A stretch of 64,000 bases of DNA from GWA2-66-18 sp964537395 (GTDB lineage: Bacteria > Elusimicrobiota > Elusimicrobia > UBA1565 > UBA9628): the NCBI GenBank assembly GCA_964537395.1, contig CAZIBN010000007.1:5364-69363 (forward strand), in the 5' to 3' direction. Shown one piece after another: positions 7,191-16,400 of the stretch. The notes under the pieces were generated by a model. That model was not told the DNA's origin, did not search any database, and saw nothing but the letters and a program-made list of their open reading frames with translations. Within the stretch, counting starts at the first letter, position 1. Each line of letters begins with the position of its first letter. Made by a program: the position numbers and the translations under genes.

Positions 7191-8660
7191 ATGTTCGAGA
7201 GCGCGGAAGTCGGCCGTTCGGTGGAGAAGAAGGAGTACGAGAAGCGCGTCGCGGTCCTGCGCACTCGCATTCTCAAGGCTCAGCAGGCCCTGGCCGTCAC
7301 AAGCCTGCGGCTTGTCGTCGTCGTGGGCGGCGTCGAGGGCGGAGGCAAGACCGAGGTCGCGCGCCGCTTCCTCGATTGGATGGATCCGCGCGGCCTGAGC
7401 GTCGAGGCCTACGGAGAGCCTTCCAACGAGGAGGACGAGCGGCCCGAGTACTGGCGCTACTGGCGCACCTTGCCCTCCGGTGGACGCGGGGCGGTGCTGG
7501 TGGGCTCGTGGTACACCCGGCCCATCGTTCGCCGCACCTTCAAGGAGATCGGCTCCGGCGACTTCGATCAGGCGCTCGATCGGGCGATGGCCTTCGAGGC
7601 CATGCTGGTCCGCGAGCAGACCGTGCTGGTGAAGCTGTGGCTTCACCTGTCCAAGAAGGGCCAGAAGCGCCGCTTCAAGGAGCTCGAGTCCGACCGCGAC
7701 ACCGCGTGGCGCGTGACCAAGCAGGATTGGGAGTTCTCCAAGAAATACGACCGCTTCCGAGAGGTGTGCGAGAGGGCGCTGACCAAGACCAGCGTCGCCC
7801 ACGCGCCGTGGACGGTGATCGAGGCGACCGACCACCGTCATCGCGATCTGGCCGCGGGCGAGGCGGTGCTGGCGGCGCTCGAGGCCGCGCTCAAGCCGTC
7901 CTCGGCGCCGGCCGCCAAGCCCGTGCCGGACCGCGCGAAGCCGCCGAAGATCTCGATCCTCAGCCGTCTCGACCTGACCCAGCGGCTCGAGGAGGAGGAT
8001 TCGAAGAAATTCCAAAAACAGCAGACGCGCGTGGCGCTCCTGTCGCGGCGCCTGCGCAAGGAGGGGCGCTCCCTTATCTGCGCCTTCGAGGGCGTGGACG
8101 CCGCGGGCAAGGGCGGCGCCATCCGCCGGCTGCTCTCCGCCATCGATGTCCGTAATGCGCGGGTCATGGCCGTGGCCGCGCCCACGGACGAGGAGCGCGA
8201 GCACCCGTACCTGTGGCGGTTCTGGCGCAACCTTCCGCGCCTGGGTCGTGCCACGATCTACGACCGCAGCTGGTACGGACGCGTGCTCGTCGAGCGCGTC
8301 GAGGGCTTTTGCCCGGCGGAGGATTGGAAGCGCGCCTACTCCGAGATCGTGGACTTCGAGTCCGAGCTGGCCGAGGCCGGGACCATCGTCTGCAAGTTCT
8401 GGCTGCAGATCTCGCCCGAGGAGCAGCTGAAGCGCTTCAAGGAACGGGTCAAGACCCCGTTCAAGCACTACAAGATCACCGAGGACGATTGGCGCAACCG
8501 CGGCAAGTGGGACGCCTATCAGGCCGCGGCCGTCGACCTGATCGAGAAGACGAGCACGCCCGACGCGTCCTGGACGCTCATCGAGGCCGAGGACAAGCGA
8601 TGGGCGCGGTTGAAGGTCATGAAGACCGTGGCGGATCGTCTCGAGGAAGAGCTGGGTTGA
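7191..8660 (+). CDS. pap: Polyphosphate:AMP phosphotransferase (two-domain PPK2)
   Basis: The 489-residue protein has tandem PPK2 domains, the class II arrangement that phosphorylates AMP to ADP using polyphosphate. The N-terminal P-loop GGVEGGGKTEVARRF lies near 45-60, but its partner motif reads VGSWYTRP, lacking the usual Asp-Arg. The C-terminal copy has EGVDAAGKGGAIRRL and the intact YDRSWYGRVLVERVEG, so the second domain is probably the catalytic one, as known for this family. ATG 7191 is preferred over the in-frame ATG at 7164 because the latter falls inside the promoter spacer. The stop overlaps the next start (TTGA). Confidence 0.92.
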   Translation: MFESAEVGRSVEKKEYEKRVAVLRTRILKAQQALAVTSLRLVVVVGGVEGGGKTEVARRFLDWMDPRGLSVEAYGEPSNEEDERPEYWRYWRTLPSGGRGAVLVGSWYTRPIVRRTFKEIGSGDFDQALDRAMAFEAMLVREQTVLVKLWLHLSKKGQKRRFKELESDRDTAWRVTKQDWEFSKKYDRFREVCERALTKTSVAHAPWTVIEATDHRHRDLAAGEAVLAALEAALKPSSAPAAKPVPDRAKPPKISILSRLDLTQRLEEEDSKKFQKQQTRVALLSRRLRKEGRSLICAFEGVDAAGKGGAIRRLLSAIDVRNARVMAVAAPTDEEREHPYLWRFWRNLPRLGRATIYDRSWYGRVLVERVEGFCPAEDWKRAYSEIVDFESELAEAGTIVCKFWLQISPEEQLKRFKERVKTPFKHYKITEDDWRNRGKWDAYQAAAVDLIEKTSTPDASWTLIEAEDKRWARLKVMKTVADRLEEELG

Positions 8661-10651
8661 GGATCGGCATCGGGCTGGGCACGGGTAAAGATCCCGCCAA
8701 GGCCGCGCGCGACGCGGTGCGTCAGGCCAAGAAGGCCGTGCCGCGACCTTCGCTAGCGCTCGTTTTTGCCGGTGTGAAGTTGGACCAAAAAAAGGTCCAC
8801 GCGGCGCTGTGCCGCGTCCTCGACCCGGCCATTCTCATCGGTGGTTCCTCCTACGCCGAGATCACGCCTGCGGGCGTGAGCAAAAATTCCGTGGCGGTGC
8901 TCCTGCTCGACTACCCTCAGGCGGGCTTCGCCTTCGCGGGCTCGTGCATCGGCAAGGATCCCGCCGGCGCCGGAGAAAGGATGGCGGATGCTCTGGGGCC
9001 GCCGCCGAAACGCTGCCAGCTGGGGCTGGTGCTCTCCGGCGTCAGCGACGGACGCGACGATCGTCTGCTGCGCAAGCTTCACGAGCGGTTTCCGGGCATG
9101 CCGTTTTTCGGCGGGGTGCCTTCGGGCGACCACGACGCGGGCATGGAGAGCCCGCTGTTCTCGAAGGGCTGGCAGTACGTCGGGTCGAAGCTCGAAACCG
9201 AGGCCGCGAGCCTGACGATGATCGACCTGCCCTCGGACGTCGGCCTTGGCTTCGGCTTCGAGCATGGCTGGAGCCCGGTCGGGCCGCTGGCGCGTGTGAC
9301 CAAGGCGGATGGAGCCCGTGTCATGGAGGTCGATGGCATACCCGCGATCGACTATTACCGGCAGTTCTTCGGCGCCGACGCCTCGCGCGAGGTGATGCTC
9401 CGTTCCATCCAGCGCTTCGGCTTCGCGTTGCATCTTGAGGGGGAGTATGCCGGAAAGACCTTGATGAAGCTTCCCGTGCGAATGGATTTCAAGAAGGGCT
9501 GGATCGAGTACTATCCGCCCGAAGATCTGCAGGGCCGCCGGGTCCAGCTCATCGCGGCCAGCCGTCAGGGGCTTATCGGGGGCGCGCGTGAGGCCGCGCG
9601 GCGCGCGCTCAATGCGCTCAAGGGCCGCAAGCCCTCGCTCGTGCTCGCCGTCTCCTGCTGCACGCGCTCGTCGTGGCTCAACAGCCGCATCGACCTCGAG
9701 ATGGACGCGGCGCGCGAGGTCTTCGGTCGGAACACCCCATTCTTCGGCTTCTACTCGGGCGGCGAGCTTCTTCCATTCCTGAGCAGCTTCGAGGAGGCCT
9801 CCGACGCGTCGCTGCCGTTTGGCGGCTCGTTCTATCATACGACCACGGTCGGCTTCATGGCCTTATCGGTCCCGGGCCGGGCGAAGGTGTCGGTTCCCAA
9901 GGATCTGCCTGCCGCCTGCCGCGCCGCCCAGACCCCGGAATACATGCTCGCGCGCAGCGAGACCGCCATCGACGATACCGAGTCCTTCATGGCCAATCTC
10001 AGCCGCAAGAGCGTCGAAGACGCCGCTAAGCTGCGCCTGCAGACCGAGGTCATCCGCCGCTACACGCCTCACAACGTCTGGAAGGCGGTCGGCGCGCGCG
10101 CGGCCAAGGGCGTGTACGAGCTTCCCGACGCCGCCTTCGACGGCGCCTTTCTATTCATGGACGTGAAGGGCTTCACCTCCTATTCCGAGAAGCACGCGCC
10201 GCGACAGGTCGTGGCCGCGCTCAACAAGATACTCGGCCCGGCCGCCGACCTGATCCACGCCAACGGCGGCGACGTGGACAAGTTCGTCGGCGACTGTATC
10301 TTCGCCGCCTTCCGCAGGCCTGAGAGGGCCGTGGAGGCCGGACGCCGGATCCTCGATCTGGTCTCGCGCTTGGCCGCCGAAGGCGGCCCGTTCTCCGTGC
10401 GCATCGGCATCAACGCCGGCCGCGCCGTGCGCGCCAACGTGGGCTCCGGCGACCGCCGCGAGTACACCTACATCGGCGACGCGGTCAACCTGGCCCAGCG
10501 CCTGGAGTCGAACGCGACTCCGGGGACCATGCTCGTCTCGGCGTCGGTGTACGTGCGCGTGAAGAAGAAGTGGCCGTGCCTCACGCGCAAGAAGCTGCTG
10601 GTGAAGGGCAAGAAGAAGGCCGTGACGGCCTACGAGCTTGTGGCCCGCTAG
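8657..10651 (+). CDS. FIST sensor domain fused to class III adenylate cyclase
   Basis: The 664-residue soluble protein has an N-terminal FIST_N/FIST_C pair over about 1-400 (IGIGLGTGKDPAKAARDAV at the start; ILIGGSSYAEI), domains proposed to bind small ligands such as amino acids. A class III nucleotide cyclase domain covers about 497-664. Its metal-binding Asp residues are in FMDVKGFTSYSE and GGDVDKFVGD, and YIGDAVNLAQRLE carries the Asp and Arg region. Lys in VDKFVGD with Asp in YIGDAVN favours ATP over GTP. The frame is open far upstream inside pap, so the start chosen is TTG 8657, overlapping the pap stop, with GAGGAAGA upstream. Output is inferred to be cAMP in response to a ligand. Confidence 0.87.
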   Translation: MRIGIGLGTGKDPAKAARDAVRQAKKAVPRPSLALVFAGVKLDQKKVHAALCRVLDPAILIGGSSYAEITPAGVSKNSVAVLLLDYPQAGFAFAGSCIGKDPAGAGERMADALGPPPKRCQLGLVLSGVSDGRDDRLLRKLHERFPGMPFFGGVPSGDHDAGMESPLFSKGWQYVGSKLETEAASLTMIDLPSDVGLGFGFEHGWSPVGPLARVTKADGARVMEVDGIPAIDYYRQFFGADASREVMLRSIQRFGFALHLEGEYAGKTLMKLPVRMDFKKGWIEYYPPEDLQGRRVQLIAASRQGLIGGAREAARRALNALKGRKPSLVLAVSCCTRSSWLNSRIDLEMDAAREVFGRNTPFFGFYSGGELLPFLSSFEEASDASLPFGGSFYHTTTVGFMALSVPGRAKVSVPKDLPAACRAAQTPEYMLARSETAIDDTESFMANLSRKSVEDAAKLRLQTEVIRRYTPHNVWKAVGARAAKGVYELPDAAFDGAFLFMDVKGFTSYSEKHAPRQVVAALNKILGPAADLIHANGGDVDKFVGDCIFAAFRRPERAVEAGRRILDLVSRLAAEGGPFSVRIGINAGRAVRANVGSGDRREYTYIGDAVNLAQRLESNATPGTMLVSASVYVRVKKKWPCLTRKKLLVKGKKKAVTAYELVAR

Positions 10652-12111
10652 GGGATCAGGATGCCGGCGATGTTGGCGGTCATGAAGGTGGCGATGGCGC
10701 CGACCACCATGGCCTTGAGGCCGAGCTTGGCGAGGTCGTGGCGGCGCGTGGGGGCGATGCCGGAGATGCCTCCGATCTGGATCGCGATCGAGGAGAAGTT
10801 CGCGAAGCCCGAGAGCGCGTAGCTCACGATGACGACCGAGCGGTGCGTGAGAGGCTGGCCCGACTTGAGGATGTCGGTTAGCTGCAGGTACGCGACGAAC
10901 TCATTGAGAACGGTCTTGACGCCGATGAGCTTGCCCACCGTCCAGCAATCCTGCGTGGGCACGCCCATGAGCCAGGCGAGCGGCCAGCCGAGGACGGCCA
11001 GCAGGTTCTCGAGGCTGATCTGCGGGTAGCCGACCCAGACCCCGGCGGCCTTGAGCATCCCGTTGAGCATCGCGATCAGGGCGATGAAGGCCAGGAGCAT
11101 CGCGGCGACGTTGAAGGCGAGCGCCAGGCCTTCGGAAGCGCCGCGCGCGGCCGCGTCGATCACGTTCGCGTCGAGCTTCTCGCGGCCCATCTTGACGTGC
11201 CCGAGCGTCTTGGGGATGCCGGTCTCGGGCATCGCGATCTTCGCGCACACGAGCGCCGCCGGGGCGGACATCACGGACTGGGCGATCAGATGGCCGGCGA
11301 TGTCGGGGAAGTACGGGTGAAGCATGCCGACATACGCCGCGAGCACGCCGCCCGCGGTGTTGGCGAAGCCGCCGACCATGACGGCCAGGAGCTCGGAGTT
11401 GGTCATCTCCGCGACGTAGGGCTTGACCACGAGCGGGGCCTCGGTCTGGCCGACGAATATGTTCGCGGCCGTGGACAAAGTCTCGGCGCCGGAGGTCTTC
11501 ATCGTCTTGAACATGACGACCGCGAAGATGTCGACGATCCACTGCATGATCCCGATGTGATAGCCGACGGTCATGAGCGCGGAGACGAAGATGATGGTGG
11601 GCAGGACGTTGAAGGCGAAGTTGATCATCGGCGCCTCGATCTTGCCGGTGATGAAGGAGCCGAACAGGAACTTCGTGCCCTCGCCCGTGAAGCCGAGAAG
11701 CGCCATCGTCCCGTCGTTGAGCTTCGAGAAGAACCACAGGCCGGGCGTGGTCTTGAGGACGATGATGCCGAAGATGAGCTGAAGCGCCATGCCCCAGGCG
11801 ACGAGCGTCCAGTTGATCTTCTTGCGATCGGTGGACATCAGCCAGCACAGCCCGACCAGGGCGAACAGGCCGAAGAAGGAGGTCGAGCGCTGGAGGACTG
11901 TGCTGGGCGGCTCCGCCGCCCTGCGAGCTTCCATCTCCGCGCGGATCAGATCGGCCTGGGACGGGGCGTCCGCGGATGCGGCGGAGGCCGCGGCCTTCTC
12001 CTTTGGGACGGCGGCTGAGAAGGCGGCGGTTCCGAGGGCTCCGAAGAGGCCGCATAGAGCGAAAAGGGCCCAAACACGTCCGAGGCGGCGCACCGAGGGG
12101 GGGAGGGTCAT
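10648..12111 (-). CDS. CNT-family concentrative nucleoside transporter (NupC-like)
   Basis: The 487-residue polytopic protein has segments typical of CNT carriers: GQTEAPLVVKPYV, GGFANTAGGVLAAYV, KTVLNEFVAYLQL and SYALSGFANFSSIAIQIGGI, which hold the nucleoside- and Na+/H+-binding residues. It imports nucleosides by cation symport across the inner membrane. A hydrophobic N-terminus (about 8-30) and a charged Ala-rich spacer before the first core helix are longer than in short NupC proteins. The ATG at 12111 is set by TACAAT at -12 to -7. It converges with the cyclase gene (4-base overlap) and is divergent from the MFS gene. Confidence 0.92.
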   Translation of the reverse strand: MTLPPSVRRLGRVWALFALCGLFGALGTAAFSAAVPKEKAAASAASADAPSQADLIRAEMEARRAAEPPSTVLQRSTSFFGLFALVGLCWLMSTDRKKINWTLVAWGMALQLIFGIIVLKTTPGLWFFSKLNDGTMALLGFTGEGTKFLFGSFITGKIEAPMINFAFNVLPTIIFVSALMTVGYHIGIMQWIVDIFAVVMFKTMKTSGAETLSTAANIFVGQTEAPLVVKPYVAEMTNSELLAVMVGGFANTAGGVLAAYVGMLHPYFPDIAGHLIAQSVMSAPAALVCAKIAMPETGIPKTLGHVKMGREKLDANVIDAAARGASEGLALAFNVAAMLLAFIALIAMLNGMLKAAGVWVGYPQISLENLLAVLGWPLAWLMGVPTQDCWTVGKLIGVKTVLNEFVAYLQLTDILKSGQPLTHRSVVIVSYALSGFANFSSIAIQIGGISGIAPTRRHDLAKLGLKAMVVGAIATFMTANIAGILIP

Positions 12112-12117
12112 GGAGGA

Positions 12118-12152
12118 ATTGTAGCATGGGGTCGCGCGAACTTTTCTATGCT
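12118..12152. promoter_or_regulatory. Divergent promoter pair between CNT and MFS genes
   Basis: Minus-strand TACAAT (12123-12118) is at -12 to -7 of the CNT ATG. Plus-strand TATGCT (12147-12152) is at -13 to -8 of the MFS ATG at 12160. The whole intergenic space is only 48 bases. Confidence 0.6.
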
Positions 12153-12159
12153 CTCCCCC

Positions 12160-13392
12160 ATGAACAAGGATGCCTCCAAGCGCAACGCGGCCGCCGCCGT
12201 CCTCCTCGCGGCCCTCGGCTATTTCGTCGATATCTACGACCTGATCCTGTTCAGCATCGTGCGCGTGGCGAGCCTCAAGGACATCGGGGTCGCCCCGGAA
12301 AAGATGCTCGACACCGGCCTCCTGTTGATCAACATGCAGATGATCGGCATGCTGATCGGCGGGCTGCTGTGGGGCATCCTCGGCGACAAGAAAGGGCGGC
12401 TGTCGGTTCTGTTCGGCTCGATCGCGATGTACTCGATCGCCAACATCGCCAACGGCTTCGTTCACTCGATCCCTGCCTACGCTGTCTGGCGCTTCGTCGC
12501 CGGGATCGGCCTCGCGGGAGAGCTCGGCGCGGGCATCACGCTCGTCTGCGAGCTGATGCCCAAGGAGACCCGCGGCTACGGCACGATGGTCGTGGCCGGC
12601 GTCGGCATCGCGGGCGGCGTCGTGGCCGGCCTCGTCGGCGACTGGTTCGGCTGGCGCAACGCCTACTTCATCGGCGGCGCGATGGGCCTGGCCTTGCTGA
12701 CCTTGCGCGTCGGCGTCTACGAGTCGGGCATCTTCGACAAGGTGCTCAAGGATTCTTCGGTCAAGCGCGGCGATTTCTTCATGCTGTTCGCGACCAAGGA
12801 TCGAGTGCTTCGCTATCTGTCCTGCATCGCGCTCGGCATCCCGGTCTGGTTCGTGATCGGCATACTCGCGACCTTCGCGCCCGAGTTCGGCAAGGCGCTG
12901 GAGATGCCCGTTCTTCCGACCGGCTCCCGCGCGGTGATGTGGCTGTACGCCGGCTGCGCGCTGGGCGATTTCGCGAGCGGCGGCCTGAGCCAGCTGCTGC
13001 GCAGCCGCAAGAAGGCGGCGCTTATCTTTGTAATCGCGACGGCCATGACGTGCGCGGTGTATCTGAATCTTCAGGGCGCTTCGCTTCGAACGTTCTACTG
13101 GACCTGCGGCTTTCTTGGGTTCTTCTCCGGCTACTGGGCGATCTTCGTGACCATCGCCTCAGAGCAGTTCGGCACGAACATCCGTGCGACTGCGACCACG
13201 ACCGTCCCCAACTTCGTTCGCGGCTCGCTGGTCGTCGTATCGGCCTTGTTCCAGTTCCTTAAGCCGGGTCAGGGCATACTCGGCGCCGCCGGCATCGTCG
13301 GCACGCTCTGCTTCGCCCTGGCCCTGTTCTCGCTTTTGGGCTTGCGCGAAACCTTCGCCAAAGACCTCGACTACCTAGAACCCCACATGTAA
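12160..13392 (+). CDS. MFS transporter, metabolite:H+ symporter-like
   Basis: The 410-residue protein has 12 predicted membrane segments. It has the MFS motif A-like loop GILGDKKGRLSVLFGS (about 75-90) and the helix 4-5 region FVAGIGLAGELGAGITLVCELMP, which resembles the ProP/ShiA metabolite symporter subfamily. An acidic residue pair, DIYDLILF, lies in the first helix (about 24-31). The substrate is unknown. I chose ATG 12160 over ATG 12148 because the promoter hexamer TATGCT overlaps the latter. The gene ends before a large perfect inverted repeat that also looks like its terminator. Confidence 0.82.
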   Translation: MNKDASKRNAAAAVLLAALGYFVDIYDLILFSIVRVASLKDIGVAPEKMLDTGLLLINMQMIGMLIGGLLWGILGDKKGRLSVLFGSIAMYSIANIANGFVHSIPAYAVWRFVAGIGLAGELGAGITLVCELMPKETRGYGTMVVAGVGIAGGVVAGLVGDWFGWRNAYFIGGAMGLALLTLRVGVYESGIFDKVLKDSSVKRGDFFMLFATKDRVLRYLSCIALGIPVWFVIGILATFAPEFGKALEMPVLPTGSRAVMWLYAGCALGDFASGGLSQLLRSRKKAALIFVIATAMTCAVYLNLQGASLRTFYWTCGFLGFFSGYWAIFVTIASEQFGTNIRATATTTVPNFVRGSLVVVSALFQFLKPGQGILGAAGIVGTLCFALALFSLLGLRETFAKDLDYLEPHM

Positions 13393-13395
13393 GGC

Positions 13396-13486
13396 GGTGT
13401 CAGGCTTTCACATTCGCGCAATTCTCACCGCGCCGCTCCATCCCGCATGAGGAATTGCGCGAATGTGAAAGCCTGACACCTTTTTT
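13396..13486. repeat. Palindromic repeat and bidirectional terminator, GTGTCAGGC-end family
   Basis: The 29-bp arms 13396-13424 and 13452-13480 are perfectly complementary with a 27-nt loop, and TTTTTT follows at 13481-13486. It sits between two convergent genes. The outer GTGTCAGGC matches the element at 881-946, but the inner arm is unrelated. Confidence 0.88.
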
Positions 13487-13495
13487 AAGCTGCGC

Positions 13496-16400
13496 CTATT
13501 GTGTCTTCAGCCAGCGAGCGAGCTTGAGGTAGACGAGCGCGACGCCGGTGTAGAAGGCGGCGAACATCCAGAAGGTCGCTGTGCCGAAGCCAGCGAACAA
13601 GCCGCCCCACAGCAGGAAGCCCGCGACGAAGCTCAGGTAGGTCAAGGTTCGGATCGCGCCGAGGATGCTGCCCGCGAGCGCCTTGTCCTCCTTGGGGATG
13701 CGGTCCTTCATGATGGTGTCGAGGTGGATGATCGCCATCTGGCTCGTGAAGCCGATCAGGAGCAGGAGCGGGGAGATCGGGAAGATCGGCCATACGAAGG
13801 TGAACAGCACGGTCTGGCTGACGAAGGCCCAGGAGCCGAGCATCGCGGCCGCGGTCCAGATCAGGGACTTGGCCGCGCTCTTTGCGTATAGCTTGCGGCC
13901 CGCGTCATCGCGCTCAGCCTCGGGCAGCAGCGCGGTCTTCTTATCGATGAGGCGGCTAAGGCGGTCCATCGCGAGCGCGCCGAACAGCGCTCCCACGCCG
14001 TAGAGGCCGGTCAGCGATCCCGCGACGGCGGCCGCGTGCTTCGGATCGCCGGCGACGTAGGCGCCGAAGGCCGTGGCGATGATGTAGTACATCATGTACA
14101 GGAAGCTGGAAAGAAGGATGTATCCTAAAAGGGGCTTGGCGATGCCGGGGTTCTTGAACACGCCACGGAAGCCCGCGCCCCAGCCCGCTTTCTTCGCCTC
14201 GACGGCCGCGGCCGGCGTGGCCTTGGGCAGCTTGAGCAGGAAGGCCAGGCCCGCCGCGATCGCGAAGGCGACGGGCGCGGGGTAGATCACCGCGCCGAAG
14301 CCGAATGCGGCGATGGCGAGGCCCATCGCCGAGGCGACGAACACGGTCCCGTACTCGATGAAGTCACGGAAGGAGCCGAAGCGGCTCGACGAGGTCGGCT
14401 TGTCGTGGAACCAGGCGACCTGGAGCTTGTGCTCGGCGACGCGGCCGATCGAGTGGAAGAAGTAGTCGAGGCTGAACAGGCCGATGAGTGCTGCGAGCGG
14501 CAAGGTGCCGGTCAGCGGGTTGAACAGCAAGGCGATCGTGATCCAGATGCCGGTGCGCACGGTGAGGACGGTGCGGTAGGTGCGGCTGATGCCGAACTTA
14601 TCCACCCAGCGGCCGCCGAACAGCGCGCCGGCGGTGTAGGCGAGGTAGCTCACGACGGTCAGGCCCGCGAGCGCCAGGAAGCCCTGGGTCAGCGGCTGGG
14701 TCATTTGGGAAACGGCGAGCGAGGTCGACTCGACGACGGTCGAGACGAGCACGAAGGTCGAGAGGAAGCCGAGCACGACCTTAGAGAAGAGCCCAGGTGC
14801 AGGCGTCGGCGCGGCTTCCGCCGCAGGCGGAAGCTGCGACGACGGGGACTGCGTCTTCAGTTCCGGTACGAGGTCCTGAGCAGTCGGCTGCTGATAGTCG
14901 CCGCGCGCGCGCACGATCTCGCCGTTGTCGCGCTTGATCTTCAGGACCAGGCGGCGCGAGGCCAGGAGCGCGGAGCGGATCGCGTCGCGCCAGGTCTTGC
15001 CCTTGCCGATGATCTCCGCCCACTCTTCATAGGCGTTGCCCTTGGCCGCGACGATGCGGTCGCCCGCCTCGACGAACACTCGCGCGAGCTCGACGCCGGG
15101 AACCTTGCGCGCGGCCTCGAGGCCTTCGACGGACTCGAGCGTGCCGTTGCGGCTGGAGGCGAGGAAGGTGTAATGGATGACGCCGTCGGGCGTGTGCCCG
15201 GGGTCGACCTTCAGGCCGAGTATGGAGCGCAGTCCTTGTTCCACGAGACTCATGCCGGTCAGGCTCTTCACTGCCTGCCAGATCGCGACGCCGCCCATGA
15301 AGGGATTGATCTCGATGACGCGCGGGCCGTCGGGGGTGGAGAACAGGTCGAGGCGCGCGTTGCCGTCTTTGAGGCCGAGCGCCTTGAGGGCGCGCTCGGA
15401 GGCGGCGATGAGCTCAGCGTGGTCCGCGACGGCCGTCTGTCCGGGGAACACGAGAATGCCGCCGGCGAGCTCGCCCTTCTGCCCTAGGCCCTTGGTATCG
15501 GAGACGATCGCGAAGGCGGCCTTGCCGTCCTGCATGACGACCTCGACGGAGGTCTCCTCGGTGCCCGGGTTCTTCTCGAGCATGCGCTCCATCATGAGGC
15601 CCGGGTGCGTGCTGAAGGTGGTCTGCCTGGCTTCGGGGCGGGCGACGAAGTCGCGCACGGCCGCGTCCATCTTGAGGTAGGCGGCGGCGGCCTCGTTCTC
15701 GGACTTGATGTTTAGGTCGAGGAAGCGGCTGTTCTCGCCGCGGCTGGTCTTGATCATGACCTTGTACTTGCCTTCCTCGGAGATCTCGTGGTACGCCTGG
15801 CGCGCCTCCTTCTCGCTTCCGATCACCGCGTACGCGACGTGCTGGCTCGCGTCCACGTTGAGGCGCTTGCGTGCCTCCGGCTTGTTGTCGGCCGCGGCGA
15901 CGACATCGCCGGCGATGCCTTTTGCGCCGAGCTTGTCGGTGATCCTGCCGGTCAGGCTCGCGTACAGGCTCATGAAGCCGACGACCGCGTGCGCCTTCGC
16001 GCCTTCGGGGTGCGCGGCGACGGTCTCCGCGATCTTGCCCATCGTCTTGCCGTCGCGGGTGTTGATGGGCGCGGCGATGAAATTCGAGTCCGGAATGCTG
16101 TCGATGGAATTCTTGCGGTTCGCGGGATCGTCCACGAGCACGAGGTTGAGCCCGAGCTCCTTGGCGACGCGCAGAGCTTCCTGCATGATGAACGGGCGCG
16201 AGCCCTTCGTGCCGACCATGACGACGGTCTTGCCGCGAACCGCCGCTTCCGCCGCGGCCGCGGGAGAGAGCGCGATGACGGACGCAGGCTGTGCCGAGGC
16301 GGGAGAAGGGCTCGCGGGCTCCGGCAGCGCCGAGGCGGCCGGGAGGATCGGGGCCTGTGCGGCGATCGCGGCCGGAACGGAGGCGCGTTCGAGAGGAACC

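Noticed and set aside
8213..8656. Upstream extension of the FIST-cyclase frame inside pap
   Set aside because: This part is an out-of-frame reading of the conserved PPK2 domain; TTG 8657 with a ribosome-binding site gives a proper FIST start.
10648..12465. Longer CNT transporter beginning at 12465
   Set aside because: The first 118 residues are antisense to the MFS gene, and a promoter hexamer lies at -12 to -7 of ATG 12111.
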